Shown: piece by piece, positions 13,527-24,499 of the stretch
Numbering within the stretch: the stretch's first letter is position 1
How the letters are laid out: the number at the start of each line of letters is the position of its first letter
NCBI GenBank assembly: GCA_032358165.1
Contig: JAALGY010000004.1
Coordinates: 744,001-808,000 of the forward strand
DNA length: 64,000 nucleotides
Source of the DNA: Diplosphaera chodatii
Lineage: Eukaryota > Chlorophyta > Trebouxiophyceae > Prasiolales > Stichococcaceae
Direction: 5' to 3'
Translations under genes and position numbers: made by a program
Notes under the pieces: model-generated
The model's input: the letters and a program-made list of their open reading frames with translations, nothing else
The model's database searches: none
Told to the model about the DNA's origin: nothing

Positions 13527-13821
13527 GTAGGCAGAGTCAACGCCATAACCACACGAGAAATTGAATGTATGACCTTGTTGACGGGGACTGTGGAGGAGGT
13601 AATCGTGAGCGTTACCCCAGGACTCTGGACAAAGGCGATGCCGCCACCAAAACTGGTTGCATTGTTGTTCTGCAGACGCCGGGCACACTGCAGGTTCGTA
13701 AGCATGTGTCAGTCTGCTGTTGCTTGGACTGGTTCAGGATTGAGTACGATGCTGAGCAAAGAGCAAAGTATGTAGGAGCCTGTGTTGGGTGCTTTCAGCA
13801 GCTGCCCGTCGTGCATGGCAC

Positions 13822-14042
13822 TTCCCAGAAAGATGTGCGTGCTGTGCAAACTGCAGACACGGCGCTCATATGATGCGCTGCACACTGCACCGCTGGTCCA
13901 ACATGCTGTTGTCATGCTGCTCAGGAGTACGTACCGTTCGTGGTGTTGGCAATGCCGCCGCAGACTGGCGGCGGCGGCACTGGCGATGGGGAGGGCGGGG
14001 GTGTTGGAGGGGGCAAGGGCGGGGGCACTGGAGGGGTTGACG
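13822..14042 (-). pseudogene. Relic second rod and C-lobe module downstream of gene D
   Basis: On the minus strand 14042-13935 encodes a short Pro-rich rod ending PPPPVCGGIANTTN with the family donor (AACG|GTACGT). 13884 to about 13822 then resembles the next family exon (CSASYERRVC against CSASYDGSVC) but decays after about ten residues. The remaining C-lobe exons are absent. A module of this kind is spliced in tandem in gene F, so this is either the remains of a second module of D or an unused duplicate. It ends where truncated copy C of the other family ends. Confidence 0.6.
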
Positions 14043-14230
14043 CTGCTGCACGTCACATGCCAGCTGTGGTCCAGACATGCGCATGATCATGCACCATACG
14101 CAAGGGTGCAAATTGGGTCGACCAATGCGATGTCTTCGCACATCACATGTGTTGTACGTGTCTCAAAGCTGAGCTGAACAGGTGGCTGGTGGGAAGGTAC
14201 TGCAACAAGTGAGGCAGGGATCGTGTAATG

Positions 14231-17200
14231 CTAACCGCAAGTGTTTGTCCCGTTGTTGAGGGTGAAGCCCGGCACGCAGCGGGCGCACGCGCCCGTCTCG
14301 GCGTTGCACGAAAAGCAGTCTGCACAAACGACATCAGACATCCCGTCAACCATGTGTCATACTATCAAGCCTAATCACGCCATGTAAAGATATGCTTGCT
14401 GGTGCAAGTCACACAAGCAGACGGATGCTGGAGCCCCCTGCTCGGACACAGTGCTGGCTGCATGACAGACCAGCAGAAGGCTGCACCTGGCACATCGCAC
14501 TCAGCGCACAGCACTGTCAGGTTGACGCTATCGCCGGCAACGAATTCGGTACCCACGATGTCGGCGACGAGTGGGTTGAAGACCAGGCTTGCCCTGTTGT
14601 CTCCTATGTCCGCGCTGCATTTGGACACAGCACGGTGGCTGAAGCAGCCGACTAGGGTCACCACTTCTTCTTCTTTACTTCTTTTCTTACACACACCAGT
14701 CGCTTGATGAATCGTGTGCGCATGAGGACACATGCTCAATGCAGTTTTGGCTGTGCACACGCGGGTGCCTTGGCAGGACACAAAACATGCACCCACATGC
14801 TGCCAGCACAGCTGGCAGTACCCAAAGCATATGAGCACCGCCTGCGACGGTGCCAGAGGCCCAACAGCACCTACCTGCCAGTCCAGGCAACGATGTTGTT
14901 GGAGAACCCCACCACTCCGGAGCATCCCACGCACGCATCTGCGGCCTGCGATCGGTGGCGTCGGCGCGTCAGGGAGGCATGCGCGGGGACTGGCTGTCAC
15001 ACGGCACACACGGCAGGCTTGCCACTGCATGAGCGTGAAACAATGCCGGCACAGATAGAGCACCGCATTCCTGCACTCATCGTGAAGCAAATGCGCACCA
15101 GGACCTGCGCTATGCCATGTCACAGTGCACCAGGTCGCCAGTGTCATGCATACAGTGAGACACACCACACCCGAGCAATGGCTTCCGACAGAGCGGTCCT
15201 GTTTCGGTAGGCGTCACTGGCTGAGGGCGGGAGGTCGAACGCTATCAGGCCCAGGCTGATGTTGCGTGCAGCACCTGGCGCAGCGGCAGAGCGGCTCGAG
15301 GGTTGCGAAGCACAGACCACGGCAGACATGCAAGCAGCTTCCAGCCCTGCAAAGCAGCCGCTGGTGGCAGAGCAGCCCAAGTTGCATGCACATATAGAAG
15401 ATGCCATTGCTTTTGCGAAACAATGGAGTGTGCACACACGATGTGCCAGGGTGCTGCTCTGACCACGATGATCTGCTAGGCATCGATCTAAGTACCAGAA
15501 CAGTTGATTGGCCAGAGCATACCTGCCGCCTTGCAGATGCCGAGCAGGCTGGCCTGGCTGTAGGTGCTGAGGGTGTTGACGGCAAAGGTGCGGACGCGCG
15601 TCAGCCCAGTGTCGAAGCAGCACACGCTGCCATCATTTGCAGCGGCGCACGCTGCGCGGGCCAACACGACATGCTGGGAGGCTGCAGCGAGGACCTTGCG
15701 ACAGAGGCGCATGTACAAGCAAAGGACGTTGCGCAGGCCGCCCAACAGCTGATCGTGATGCAGCAGAATGTGCAGGAGTCCAGGCGCAGAGCTGCACCGA
15801 CGTAGGCATAAAGCATGCCCGATGCACGGCGCGCTACAAGGTCAGGCGCGGTCCGTCAGCACTAATGTCGCACCGTCTGTGGTGTTGGCGATGCCAGTGC
15901 AGAGCGGCGGTGGAGGCGGCGGCGCCAGAGGGGGCGACGGCGGGGGCGGGGACGGCGGGGGTGGTGATGGAGGAGGGGGCGACGGCGGGGGTGGCGACGG
16001 CGGGGGCGGTGATGGCGGGGGTGGTGATGGCGGGGGCGGTGATGGAGGAGGGGGCGACGGCGGGGGCGGTGAGGGGGGAGGGGGCGACGGCGGGGGTGGT
16101 GATGGCGGGGGCGGCCGCCGGGGCGGTGGGGGTGGCGCTTTGGGCGCTGCACAGCACATGCTGCAAGTGGTCAACGTATGGCGCTGTGCACGCCAGTGTA
16201 GGTTCCTGGGTGCACAGCGTAATACTTGACGCTGATGGGCAAGGGCAGCAGTTTGCATTTTGCACAGATCCTGAAGGCCGCCACTGTCCAGACACGACAA
16301 GGCATGCCAGTGGACACCATCGGTGGCCGACCTGGCTTGCAGGTGGTGTGCGCCGCGTCCACGCTGCCGCTGCAGGGTGTGCAGCGGGCGGCGCCGGGGC
16401 GGCTGGCATAGGTCCGCCCGCTGCACCGGCGGCAGGCAAACAGGCCCGGCCCTGCCTTGGCTGTGCCGCGCGGGCAGGGCTGCAGATGCGGAACCTCACC
16501 GTTGCAGCAACTATGTGTGCTCAGCCTTGCATCCTGCTGACTAACTTAGGCTGCATTGCTGCAGATGCGGAACCTCACCGTTGCAGCAACTATGTGTGCT
16601 CAGCCTTGCATCCTGCTGACTGACTTAGTTAGGCTGCACATGTGCATTTCTATTTCAGAGTGTGTAGGATGGAGTTGAGCCTTTTCACCTCAGGGAGGCC
16701 GCGGCGTCCGGGCTGCTGCCCGGCGCCAACAACATTGCACTGCGTGCGCGCGTCGTTGATCAGCCGACCTGGAGCACAAACCTGCACAGAGCAGGATGCA
16801 GGGGTCCAAATGTTGAGGGTACCAGCCACCATAGCACCCTAGACTTCTGCCAAAGTGCAGCCCTCCTGCTGGTCACCGCTGCCCATGAACACAGCAGCAT
16901 GGGAGCGTGCTGGCTACCTTGCTGCAGCGCGTCTGGCCGCGCAGCGGCTGGTAGCTGCGGCCGGAGCAGTTCGAGCACTTCTGCGTGCCGGTGGTCGCCT
17001 TATAGCTTCCCGCAGGGCATGGCGCGGCGTCGTTGCCATCAGGCTGGAACCCAGCTTTTGGCACTACGTGCGCAAGAACAACCTGAGTAAGCAGCAGTGC
17101 GGTGCTGGCACACCCGCAGTCGTGCTTGTTGCAGAGCATACACTAGGACGGTCGACTCCAAGACCCTACACCCTGGCGCCAACACTCAGTGCAGGAACTT

Positions 17201-18620
17201 GCTGCGCAACGCAGGTGCTCTTGACGTGTGGTGCTGGCTGCAGGCTCTCCACTGCTCCACGCTTGCAGAGCGGACCTGGGTTGCGGCCGACGATGGTGAA
17301 GCGGGAGGGGTTGCGCACCGCGGTGCATCGGGACTTGGCTGCGGTGACGCCCCTGATCGTGCTGTACGTGCAGCGCAGGCACTGCGGCCCGTGTACCTGC
17401 CCGTTCGACGTTCTCCAATGACGTCAAGCTTTTCTACCAGTGCTCTGCATCTAGCACGATGGGCAGGAGGCACGCGCTGCAGGCGCCAGAGGTGCGTGAC
17501 CTGACTGCCGCAATAGTCGTGCACATCGGTCCCCACCCTGATGCAGTTGGCGATGTAGGTGGCCAGCTCCCTGCAGCGCTTCTGCTGGTCCGCCCGCAGC
17601 CGGCGGCACTTGGCAATGCTGTCCTCAATGTCCTGCCTGACTGCCCCCTGCGCGCATGTGCACAAGAGGTTCTGTGCGCCAACGGCAGCAGCTGGGCACC
17701 TCCAGCGCATTCACTGAGCATGTGAGGCGTTGAAAGACAGGTGCTTATCAGTAGTGTCGCAGCACCTGCAGCTGTCGAGCCCCGCTGTGTCTAGAGGTTG
17801 CGAGGATCGCCTCGCTCAACACGGCTGCTGCCACCTCATCGTACACTGCGCGCTCAGCTGCGGTGGCGTCCCATTCGGTCTGCGCGGTTCAGCTACATTC
17901 AGTGAGCAGCGTTACAGTTGCTCAAACCACAGATGCTGTGCCTGGAACCCATCCACCACGAAGGAGCCCGAGTGCACGAGACGACGCACGCCCTGGATCG
18001 TGTCGCTGTCGACCTTGCTCAGCAAGAAGGCTCTAAGCGCCTTGCAGACAGCCCTGCTGCGGCATCGCGCGTGCTGATGCTGATCGAGGGCTCGCCGGGG
18101 ACCCCTGGTGCCAGCTGGGCAGAGGCATCAGGCCCCCCTCACGCGATGAGTGGCCCGTGTCACAGGCGCTCCTTTCCAGCAAGACCCAACTTGGCCAGCA
18201 AACGGATATCGGCAGCTACCGTGCTGACATGAGAGGGCGGCACCCCAGGGGCGCCGCATCTGGCATGAAGAAGTCTGGCAACCTGGCAAACTATTCTCCA
18301 CGCAACACGCATGAAGCGCACTGGATAGGAGCGGCAGCAGAGCTCTTGAAGGCACGCGCCTGTCCCGCCGGTCCGGCTGCGATACCGCGTACATTGCAGC
18401 GCAGGAATCTAGCACACCCGATGGTTCGTTTGAGGCCAGTGATAGGTCAATGTGCCCTGTCGCACGGACCCTGCCTGCCCTGCGGGGCCCTCGACCTAGA
18501 GCGCACCTGCTGTGGCAGTGCGGTCGCTGCCCTCGAAGGCTGGCAAGAGCAACAGACTGTCACGACGAGGCACATGACCACGGCGGCTGTGCCGCCGTGA
18601 CGGAAGCGTGTCAACGACAT
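14231..18620 (-). CDS. Secreted two-lobed Cys-rich/Pro-rich matrix protein, copy D
   Basis: Thirteen exons on the minus strand, 537 aa: 18620-18507 (signal peptide, start MSLTRFRHGG), 17879-17766, 17647-17537, 17396-17276, 17063-16918, 16781-16689, 16479-16332, 16146-15874, 15651-15523, 15274-15171, 14945-14875, 14587-14487, 14319-14231. Phases join throughout. Order: cleavable signal; Trp-containing helical exon ending GARQLQ; a CRRLRADQQKRC exon; VHGPQCLRC exon; two GCC2/GCC3-like Cys repeats; a rod of about 85 residues rich in SPPPP; then the C-lobe, with DGSVCCFDTG, LGLIAFDL, TVLCAEC and CFSC...GACARC. Secretion to the wall or matrix is inferred from the signal and rod. The last exon either stops at TAG (14231-14233) or could splice at GTTAGC toward the downstream relic. 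Divergent from E across about 295 bp. Confidence 0.8.
16482..16639. repeat. 79-bp tandem duplication in an intron of D
   Basis: The block beginning GCAGATGCGGAACCTCACCG is repeated after 79 bases with almost no change (ACTAACTTAGGC against ACTGACTTAG near the ends). It lies at the 3' splice site of the exon starting at 16479 (minus strand). The pyrimidine tract and acceptor region of this intron are therefore present twice. Confidence 0.85.
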
Positions 18621-18669
18621 TGCCGTCGCACGGCAACACCACCTATGTCATGGTCCCTCAGAGCTGACT

Positions 18670-18698
18670 GCAGGTGTGTGCAGATGCGTGTCGCCGCT
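18670..18698 (-). promoter_or_regulatory. Conserved proximal promoter block upstream of D
   Basis: The minus strand reads CGGCGACACGCATCTGCACACACCTGCAG-like sequence, 50-77 bases before the start codon of D. Matching blocks precede F (24,419-24,447) and I (33,577-33,603) at similar distances. Conservation across otherwise diverged spacers suggests a core-promoter or 5' UTR function. Confidence 0.5.
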
Positions 18699-18720
18699 GC
18701 AAACAGGCGGATCCTGCCAG

Positions 18721-18765
18721 CCCACTGATCACGCGATCAGTCACCAGGGGCGGGGTTTGTCACCT
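18721..18765 (-). promoter_or_regulatory. Conserved upstream block with TGATC-GCGT-GATCA dyad (gene D side)
   Basis: On the minus strand this reads GGTGACAAACCCC, a short variable stretch, then GGTGACTGATCGCGTGATCA. The dyad is at 18726-18739, about 105 bases upstream of the start of D. The same block occurs about 110 bases upstream of F in the same orientation, and a variant dyad lies upstream of I. It also sits in the shared D/E divergent spacer and could serve both genes. Such dyads typically bind a dimeric regulator; the factor is unknown. Confidence 0.6.
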
Positions 18766-18914
18766 TGCCCCTGTAAATATCCGAGGGCTTTAAACAGACG
18801 CATGGCCTCATGTGAAGCTTCGACACTTGCTGTGTTGATCGCAAAGCAGCCTTGCGCAGGCCCGCATGCGATTTCGAAGCAACATGCCGCCGTAGTCCCT
18901 GCTGTGCGACGGCT

Positions 18915-21900
18915 ATGGCGCCGACACGCTTGCGACACGGCGGCACAGCCGCCGGGGTGGTTTGCCTTGTCTTGACAGCGGTCTGGTCAGGACTACTGGC
19001 GGAAGCGGTGGCCACGCTGCCGCATCAGGTACGCGCTAGACTGAAGTCATAGCAGGCGGCTGTGGGGCATACGCATCTGAGCGGTTAGGTTTTGTCATCG
19101 GCACGGGCAGAAACCACCAACGCCGGGTGCCGCTGCTGCACCGCAATGTACGCGGTACAAAAGCTAGATCAGACGCTGATGCAATGGCCATTGGACAGTG
19201 CGGGTGCTGCCGCATCCTCCGACTGTGTGCTGGGCACAATGGGGGAGCTAGGTCGGCAGATTGCATTGCCGACGGGTGGGCGCGGGTTCTTTGAGGTGGT
19301 CCCCGATCAGTGTGCGCCGCTGCACCAGTCATGAGTGGTACCCAATCAGCGTGGTGGCTCAAATTGGAGCGCCTGGAGGGAGGGCCGGAGCATTGCACGA
19401 GGGGGGTTGCTGCCTATCTGCCGAGCTGGCACTGGAGGTCACCGTCGGAATATCATTAATTCGTGGCCGCACAGCATGCTTTTCTGGCTGCTTCGGAGCG
19501 TCTCAGAGCCCTGGTGCAGGCGGGACATCGACCCGTTGCTTCTGAACCGGCTTGCGCTTCGACTGTGCCTTGCACTGTGCACGTGGCCAGACCATCTGGC
19601 AACTGACAACCGATGCTGTTGCTCACCACTGGTCTCTGAGCCCCGCAGAGTGACGAGTTCGGCACCGCGGCGGAGCTCGCAGTGTACGATGAGGTGGCAG
19701 CGGCCGTCTTGATGAGCGAGTCAGCTACTCTTGCCAGCCCTGGAGGCATCGGCGCCCGACGGCTGCAGGTGCTGCGACAGCCCCAACCAGGCTGTGGCAC
19801 CGTCATATTTCGCCGTGCAAGCAGAATTTTATCCTGAGGCCTCTCAACCTGGTCATCCAGCGCGGTGGCAGGTGGGAACGCCAAGCGGTACCGCTCCCGC
19901 TGGCGCACAAACCCTCGTTCGTGCACGTGCAGGGGGCCATCAGGCAGGACATTGAGGACAGCATTGCCAAGTGCCGCCGCCTGCGGGCGGACCAGCAGAA
20001 GCGCTGCAGGGAGCTGGCCACCTACATCTCCAACTGCATCAGGGTGGGGCCATGCCCATTGTCACAGTCACGTCAGGGCGCGCACCGTTGGCGCCTGCCA
20101 CTGCATGCCTGCTGCTGCTCATCGTGCCTGGAGCAGATCTAGAGCACTGTTAGGAGATCTCGGCGTCATTGGAGAACGTCGAACGTGCAGGTGCACGGGC
20201 CGCAGTGCCTGCGCTGCACGTACAGCACCATCCGACGCGTTACCGCAGCCAAGTCCCGGTGCACCGCGGTGCGGAACCCCTCCCGCTTCACCATCGTCGG
20301 GCGCAACCCAGGTGCGCGCTGCAAGCGAGGAACAGCGCAGAGCCTGCAGTCAGCACCACACGTGAAGAGTACCTGCATTGTGCAGGAAGTTCCTGCACTG
20401 AGTGTTGGAAGCCTGGTAAGAGGGGCTGGAGTTGACTGTCGTGGTGTATGCTCTGCAACAAGCACGATTGCGGGTGTCCCAGCACCGCACTGCTACTCAA
20501 TGAAGTTGAGCTTGCCCACACAGTGCCAAAAGCTGGGTTTCAGCCTGATGGCAAGGACGCCGCACCGTGCCCCGCCGGAAGCTCCAAAGCGACCGCCGGC
20601 ACGCAAAAGTGCTCGAGCTGCACTGGCCGCAGCTACCAGCCGCTCCGTGGCCAGACGCGCTGCAGCAAGGTAGGCTCTGCGCTGGTATGCTGTTGGCTCG
20701 ATTGACACCAGTTTCAGCAGATCTGTTGCGACCGGGCGGGAGTCCCATTGGCACGAGTCCTGTCGGATGGTGGCTGGCATGGTAACTCTCCATCCTCTTG
20801 GTGCTACTGTTCATCCTCTATTTTGCAGGCTTGTGCACCAGGTCGGCTCATCAACAATGCGCGGACGCAGTGCAACCCTGTTGGGACTGGGCAGCAGCCT
20901 GGGCGCCGCGGCCTACCTGAGGTGAATGGCCCCTTCAACACAATCTCGAGTTCAGCAGAGCGCACGTGAAGGTTGCGTGTTGTTGGCTGTCGGACAGATG
21001 CGAGCATCACGGACTAAACTTGAGCTGACTTTGAGATTGCTGGCCGGTAGCCGTGCCCGCGCGGCACAGCCAAGGCGGGGCCTGTTTGCCTGCCGCCGGT
21101 GCAGCGGGCGGACCTATGCCAGCCGCCCCGGCGCCACTCGCTGCACACCCTGCAGCGGCAGCGTGGACGCGGCGCACACCACCTGCAAGCTAGGTGTGCC
21201 CAATCGTCCCGTGCCTTTCCGTTGCTAATGCCTCGAGGATCATGCACCCCATTTGCAGGCCCATGGCAGCAAAAGGCTGCCGGCCGTGGGCGACATGGCT
21301 GGTCACTTTATATGGCCCATCTTGCGACAACCGTGTGCATTGGATCAACTTGCAGCGCCACCACCGCCGCCGCCATCACCCCCGCCACCCTCCCCACCGC
21401 CGCCGTCACCGCCCCCGCCATCTCCCCCGCCGCCCTCACCTCCGCCGCCGTCACCCCCGCCGCCATCGCCCCCTCCGAGCCCTCCGCCATCACCGCCGCC
21501 ATCCCCCCCGCCATCACCGCCGCCGTCGCCCCCTCCATCGCCCCCTCCAAACCCGCCGCCGTCACCCCCTCCTAGCCCACCGCCATCACCGCCGCCACCC
21601 CCCCCGCCGTCGCCACCACCACCCCCACCGCCATCCCCCCCGCCGCCACCTCCGCCGTCACCGCCCCCGCCATCCCCCCCGCCACCACCACCGCCATCAC
21701 CGCCACCACGGCCGCCGCCACCTGCCCCACCGCTCTGCCCTGGCATTGCCAACATCAAAGACAGTGCGCCCTTGTCATTAATTTTGCTCCTTGTGTATTG
21801 AGACGCACCGTGCAGTGAATCAACGTTGTACCGGGTTGCCCTTGAGCGCATGCGTCCCGGCATTGTCCGGCAAAGCATGCTCATATGTCACCAACCAGCG

Positions 21901-23384
21901 CGTCGTCCAGATTGTTCCTACTTGTACATGCTACTGCGTCACAGTGAGACTCTCGATATTAGTCTCCTAGCGAGTTGTGGTCTCGCGCCCATGCAGAGTG
22001 CACCGCTTCAAATGATGGCAGCGTGTGCTGCATCGACACTGGGTTGACGCATGTCCGCACCTTTGCCGTCAACACCCTGAGCCAATACAACCAAGGCCTG
22101 CTCGGCATCTGCAAGGCGCAAGGCATGCTTTGGTCGATATGTCGTGTTCCCTTCGTAGTGCTTCCCAACACATCATGTTGGCCAAATCGGCACCGTGTTG
22201 GCGCATCATGCGCGCCTTGTTCTTGAGCAACCGCAACAGCAACGTGATGATGTGCATGACGAATTGCAATGCTTCCTCCACCAGCATTGCCGCCATATTT
22301 ATAGCCCGGTCGGAAGCTGCTTGCACGGTCTGCCCCCCAAACCCGCTGTTGTGCTGCTCAGGTGCTGCACGCAACATCAGTCTTGCTCTTGCGGCGTTCG
22401 ACTTGCCGCTTGCAGGACGAGTTTCCGGTGATCGATCTGCATCCGACTTATCGTCGGCCATTGCACAGGTGAAAGGTATTTTTTAGTCCCACAACAACCC
22501 GATGGCAACCTTCTACTGTCGTGACCTGATACACGTGCTCGTGCATGGCACACACCTGCAATACAACCGCCAAATATGCACCGCTCTTCTAGTGGTCTTG
22601 CAACCCCCTTGAAGCCCACCCACACCCCTCATTCAAGCACCATGTGTATTGCACTCGCAGGCTGCGGAGCCCTGCTTGGGATGCTCCAACCCACGCTCAG
22701 ATGTTGCTTGGGACGGAAGGTGAGTCCAGTCCATGGAGACAGTGCAAATGGTTGATGACAGCCCTCGCTGGCCAGCGTGCCGAAAGCATGTGGTGTTGTG
22801 TTTCGCTTGGGTACATGCCTAGCACCCGAGTCGTGGCACATGCCATCGTTGAAATGGGATCGTTGGTCTTTGATTGTGTGGTAGGTGAGGCACCAAAAGG
22901 CCCACAACCCGACACTAGCCCTTGAGTCACCGTGCTGTGACCGGCTGCAGTGCGGCTCAGGATGAAATTTCCCGCGTTTTAACCCTGAAGACGAACATAG
23001 GCGGCGCTAATAAAGTGGGTTGGGAGTACAACTTCTTTGAAGGGGACTCTTATCCAGTGTTGTGCGCGGAGTGCAAAGTGGCAGGTGCGACTCGCTATCC
23101 CGGGGCCATTGTGCTCAGCAGTGTACACGCAGCAGCACTATGATCTGACAGGACGTTCTTAGCAACAATGTTTTTGGGAATCGTGCACAAGCCGGGGCAA
23201 GCGACATGTCTAGTGTGCACCTAGAGTGGCTTTTGAATCCTGCGATTGGTCCAACACCTGTCATGCAGACTGCTTTTCGTGCTACGTTGCCACGGGCGCC
23301 TGTGCCGTCTGCGCACCAAACTTTGTCCTGGACGCCGCCTCAAACACATGCAAAGGTGACACCCGCAAACTCCTTGCCTTTTGA
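18915..23384 (+). pseudogene. Copy E of the secreted two-lobed family, frameshifted
   Basis: Thirteen exons in the family order: 18915-19028 (signal peptide, MAPTRLRHGG), 19649-19768, 19933-20043, 20191-20311, 20524-20669, 20829-20921, 21051-21193, 21356-21763 (the second-longest rod, about 125 residues), 21997-22122, 22362-22468, 22661-22719, 22951-23084, 23269-23384. All phases fit except exon 7: it is 143 nt where D, F, I, J, K, L and M all have 148. The missing five bases lie near 21,080 (GGCGGGGCCTG where relatives have GGCGGGGCCGGGCCTG). Upstream and downstream Cys motifs therefore read in different frames. Restoring only the length would make the total divisible by three, so everything else is consistent with about 600 aa. 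The donor at 22123 is GC. Recent inactivation or an assembly error are both possible. Confidence 0.75.
19393..19445 (+). other. Conserved intron-1 block (copy E)
   Basis: The core GCACGAGGGGGGTTGCTGCC is followed by a block containing GAGCTGGCA and GGTCACCG. Matching blocks are in intron 1 of D (about 18,096-18,150, minus), F (24,988-25,037) and I (33,988-34,036). Small length differences break any common reading frame, so it is not an exon. Confidence 0.55.
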
Positions 23385-24347
23385 CCATGCGCTATGCTTT
23401 GCTTTTGCTACCTTGCTATGCCGAGCTTGTCGGAGTTGTCCGTTCACAGCTGACCAGCACTCATCACGAACATTACCTACCTCAAAACTGGTGCTCTTTG
23501 ACACCTATATCGTGCCGGCAATCAATTTTGCTTCGTTGCTTACACAGGGCCATGACTGGACGCGATGAGCATGTTCGGGAGCCAAGCTGACTAATTATGA
23601 CGTGGTGTCTGCTACCAATGTGATGCTGCCACCATTGAAAGTCGAAAGGAGAACAGGGATTCGCATATAGTGCAGAAATCTGCCGGAAACATAGCGCACT
23701 GCAACCCTGGACTGTTGCATGTCAGGCTATTCCAGGCATCGGATAGGGCAGCATCTTCTACGTGGACTAACCAGAATCGGATGAAATCGAATGGTCCCTG
23801 GTGGCCTTGGTTTCCCCCTACCTAGTTGGTTGAGCGTTTTTGACAGCTCGTTTGCTGGCATGATGACTGCTGCCGGGCGTCTGCTGCGGTGGTGCTGTGT
23901 GACCGTGTAGCATGACCGCATAAAAGGTGGCGTGATAGACATTCTGCCACGTAGAAGCAAAACATGGATGGCAACCCTATAGGCTTTGGACATGGAAGAA
24001 CCTGCTGCTTTGACTCGACCGTTACCAATATGCACGTGTGGAAGAACCGGTACGCATGTCATGCACGCGTCGTGTTTGAACAGAATCACCTACAGTACAG
24101 GCATGATGGTCCAGGCAAAGCAATGACATAGCGTAGACATGCGTGCTAACCCTTCTGACCAACATGTTGACTTCCCCACAAACATCGAGTCTCAGCTAGC
24201 AGTGTGCACACTTGGTTTGGTTCGTATCAAGAGTGGGGAGTTGAAACCACTAGTGTGGCGGATGTTGGAGCTCCTGCGGGCCCATGTCCCTTCTCCTGTC
24301 ACCGCTCCAGAGCGAGCCCTGGATCGGGGTTTTGTAGGCACCGAGCA
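23385..24347. other. 3' flank of E and spacer before F
   Basis: No exon is supported. About 23,550-23,700 is a diverged copy of the family 3' flank (CATGACTGGACGCGATGAGCATG, then ATGACGTGG...CCACC-like units). The rest, up to the F promoter block, shows no recognisable feature. Confidence 0.45.
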
Positions 24348-24391
24348 GGTGACAAACCCCCTGCTGGTGACTGATCGCGTGATCAGTTGGG
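24348..24391 (+). promoter_or_regulatory. Conserved upstream block with TGATCGCGTGATCA dyad (gene F)
   Basis: GGTGACAAACCCC, then GGTGACTGATCGCGTGATCA; the dyad is at 24372-24385, about 115 bases upstream of the first ATG of F. It is nearly identical to the block upstream of D, in the same orientation relative to the gene. Confidence 0.65.
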
Positions 24392-24418
24392 AGTCGATAC
24401 AACTGCTTCGATTGCTGC

Positions 24419-24448
24419 GGCGAACACGCATCTGCACGCACCTGTAGC
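24419..24448 (+). promoter_or_regulatory. Conserved proximal promoter block upstream of F
   Basis: CGCATCTGCACGCACCTGTAG-type block 52-80 bases before the F start, shared with D and I at comparable positions. Confidence 0.5.
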
Positions 24449-24499
24449 CAGTCCGGAAGCTTCACGACAGTGTGAAGACGTACTGCCGTGCGGCGGCGA

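Noticed and set aside
15637..16623. Long plus-strand Gly-rich open frames opposite the rods (also at 35,932-36,420 minus and 47,051-47,677 plus)
   Set aside because: They are the antisense or shifted frames of the Ser-Pro codon repeats. Flanking conserved Cys exons and splice phases fix the real strand and frame.
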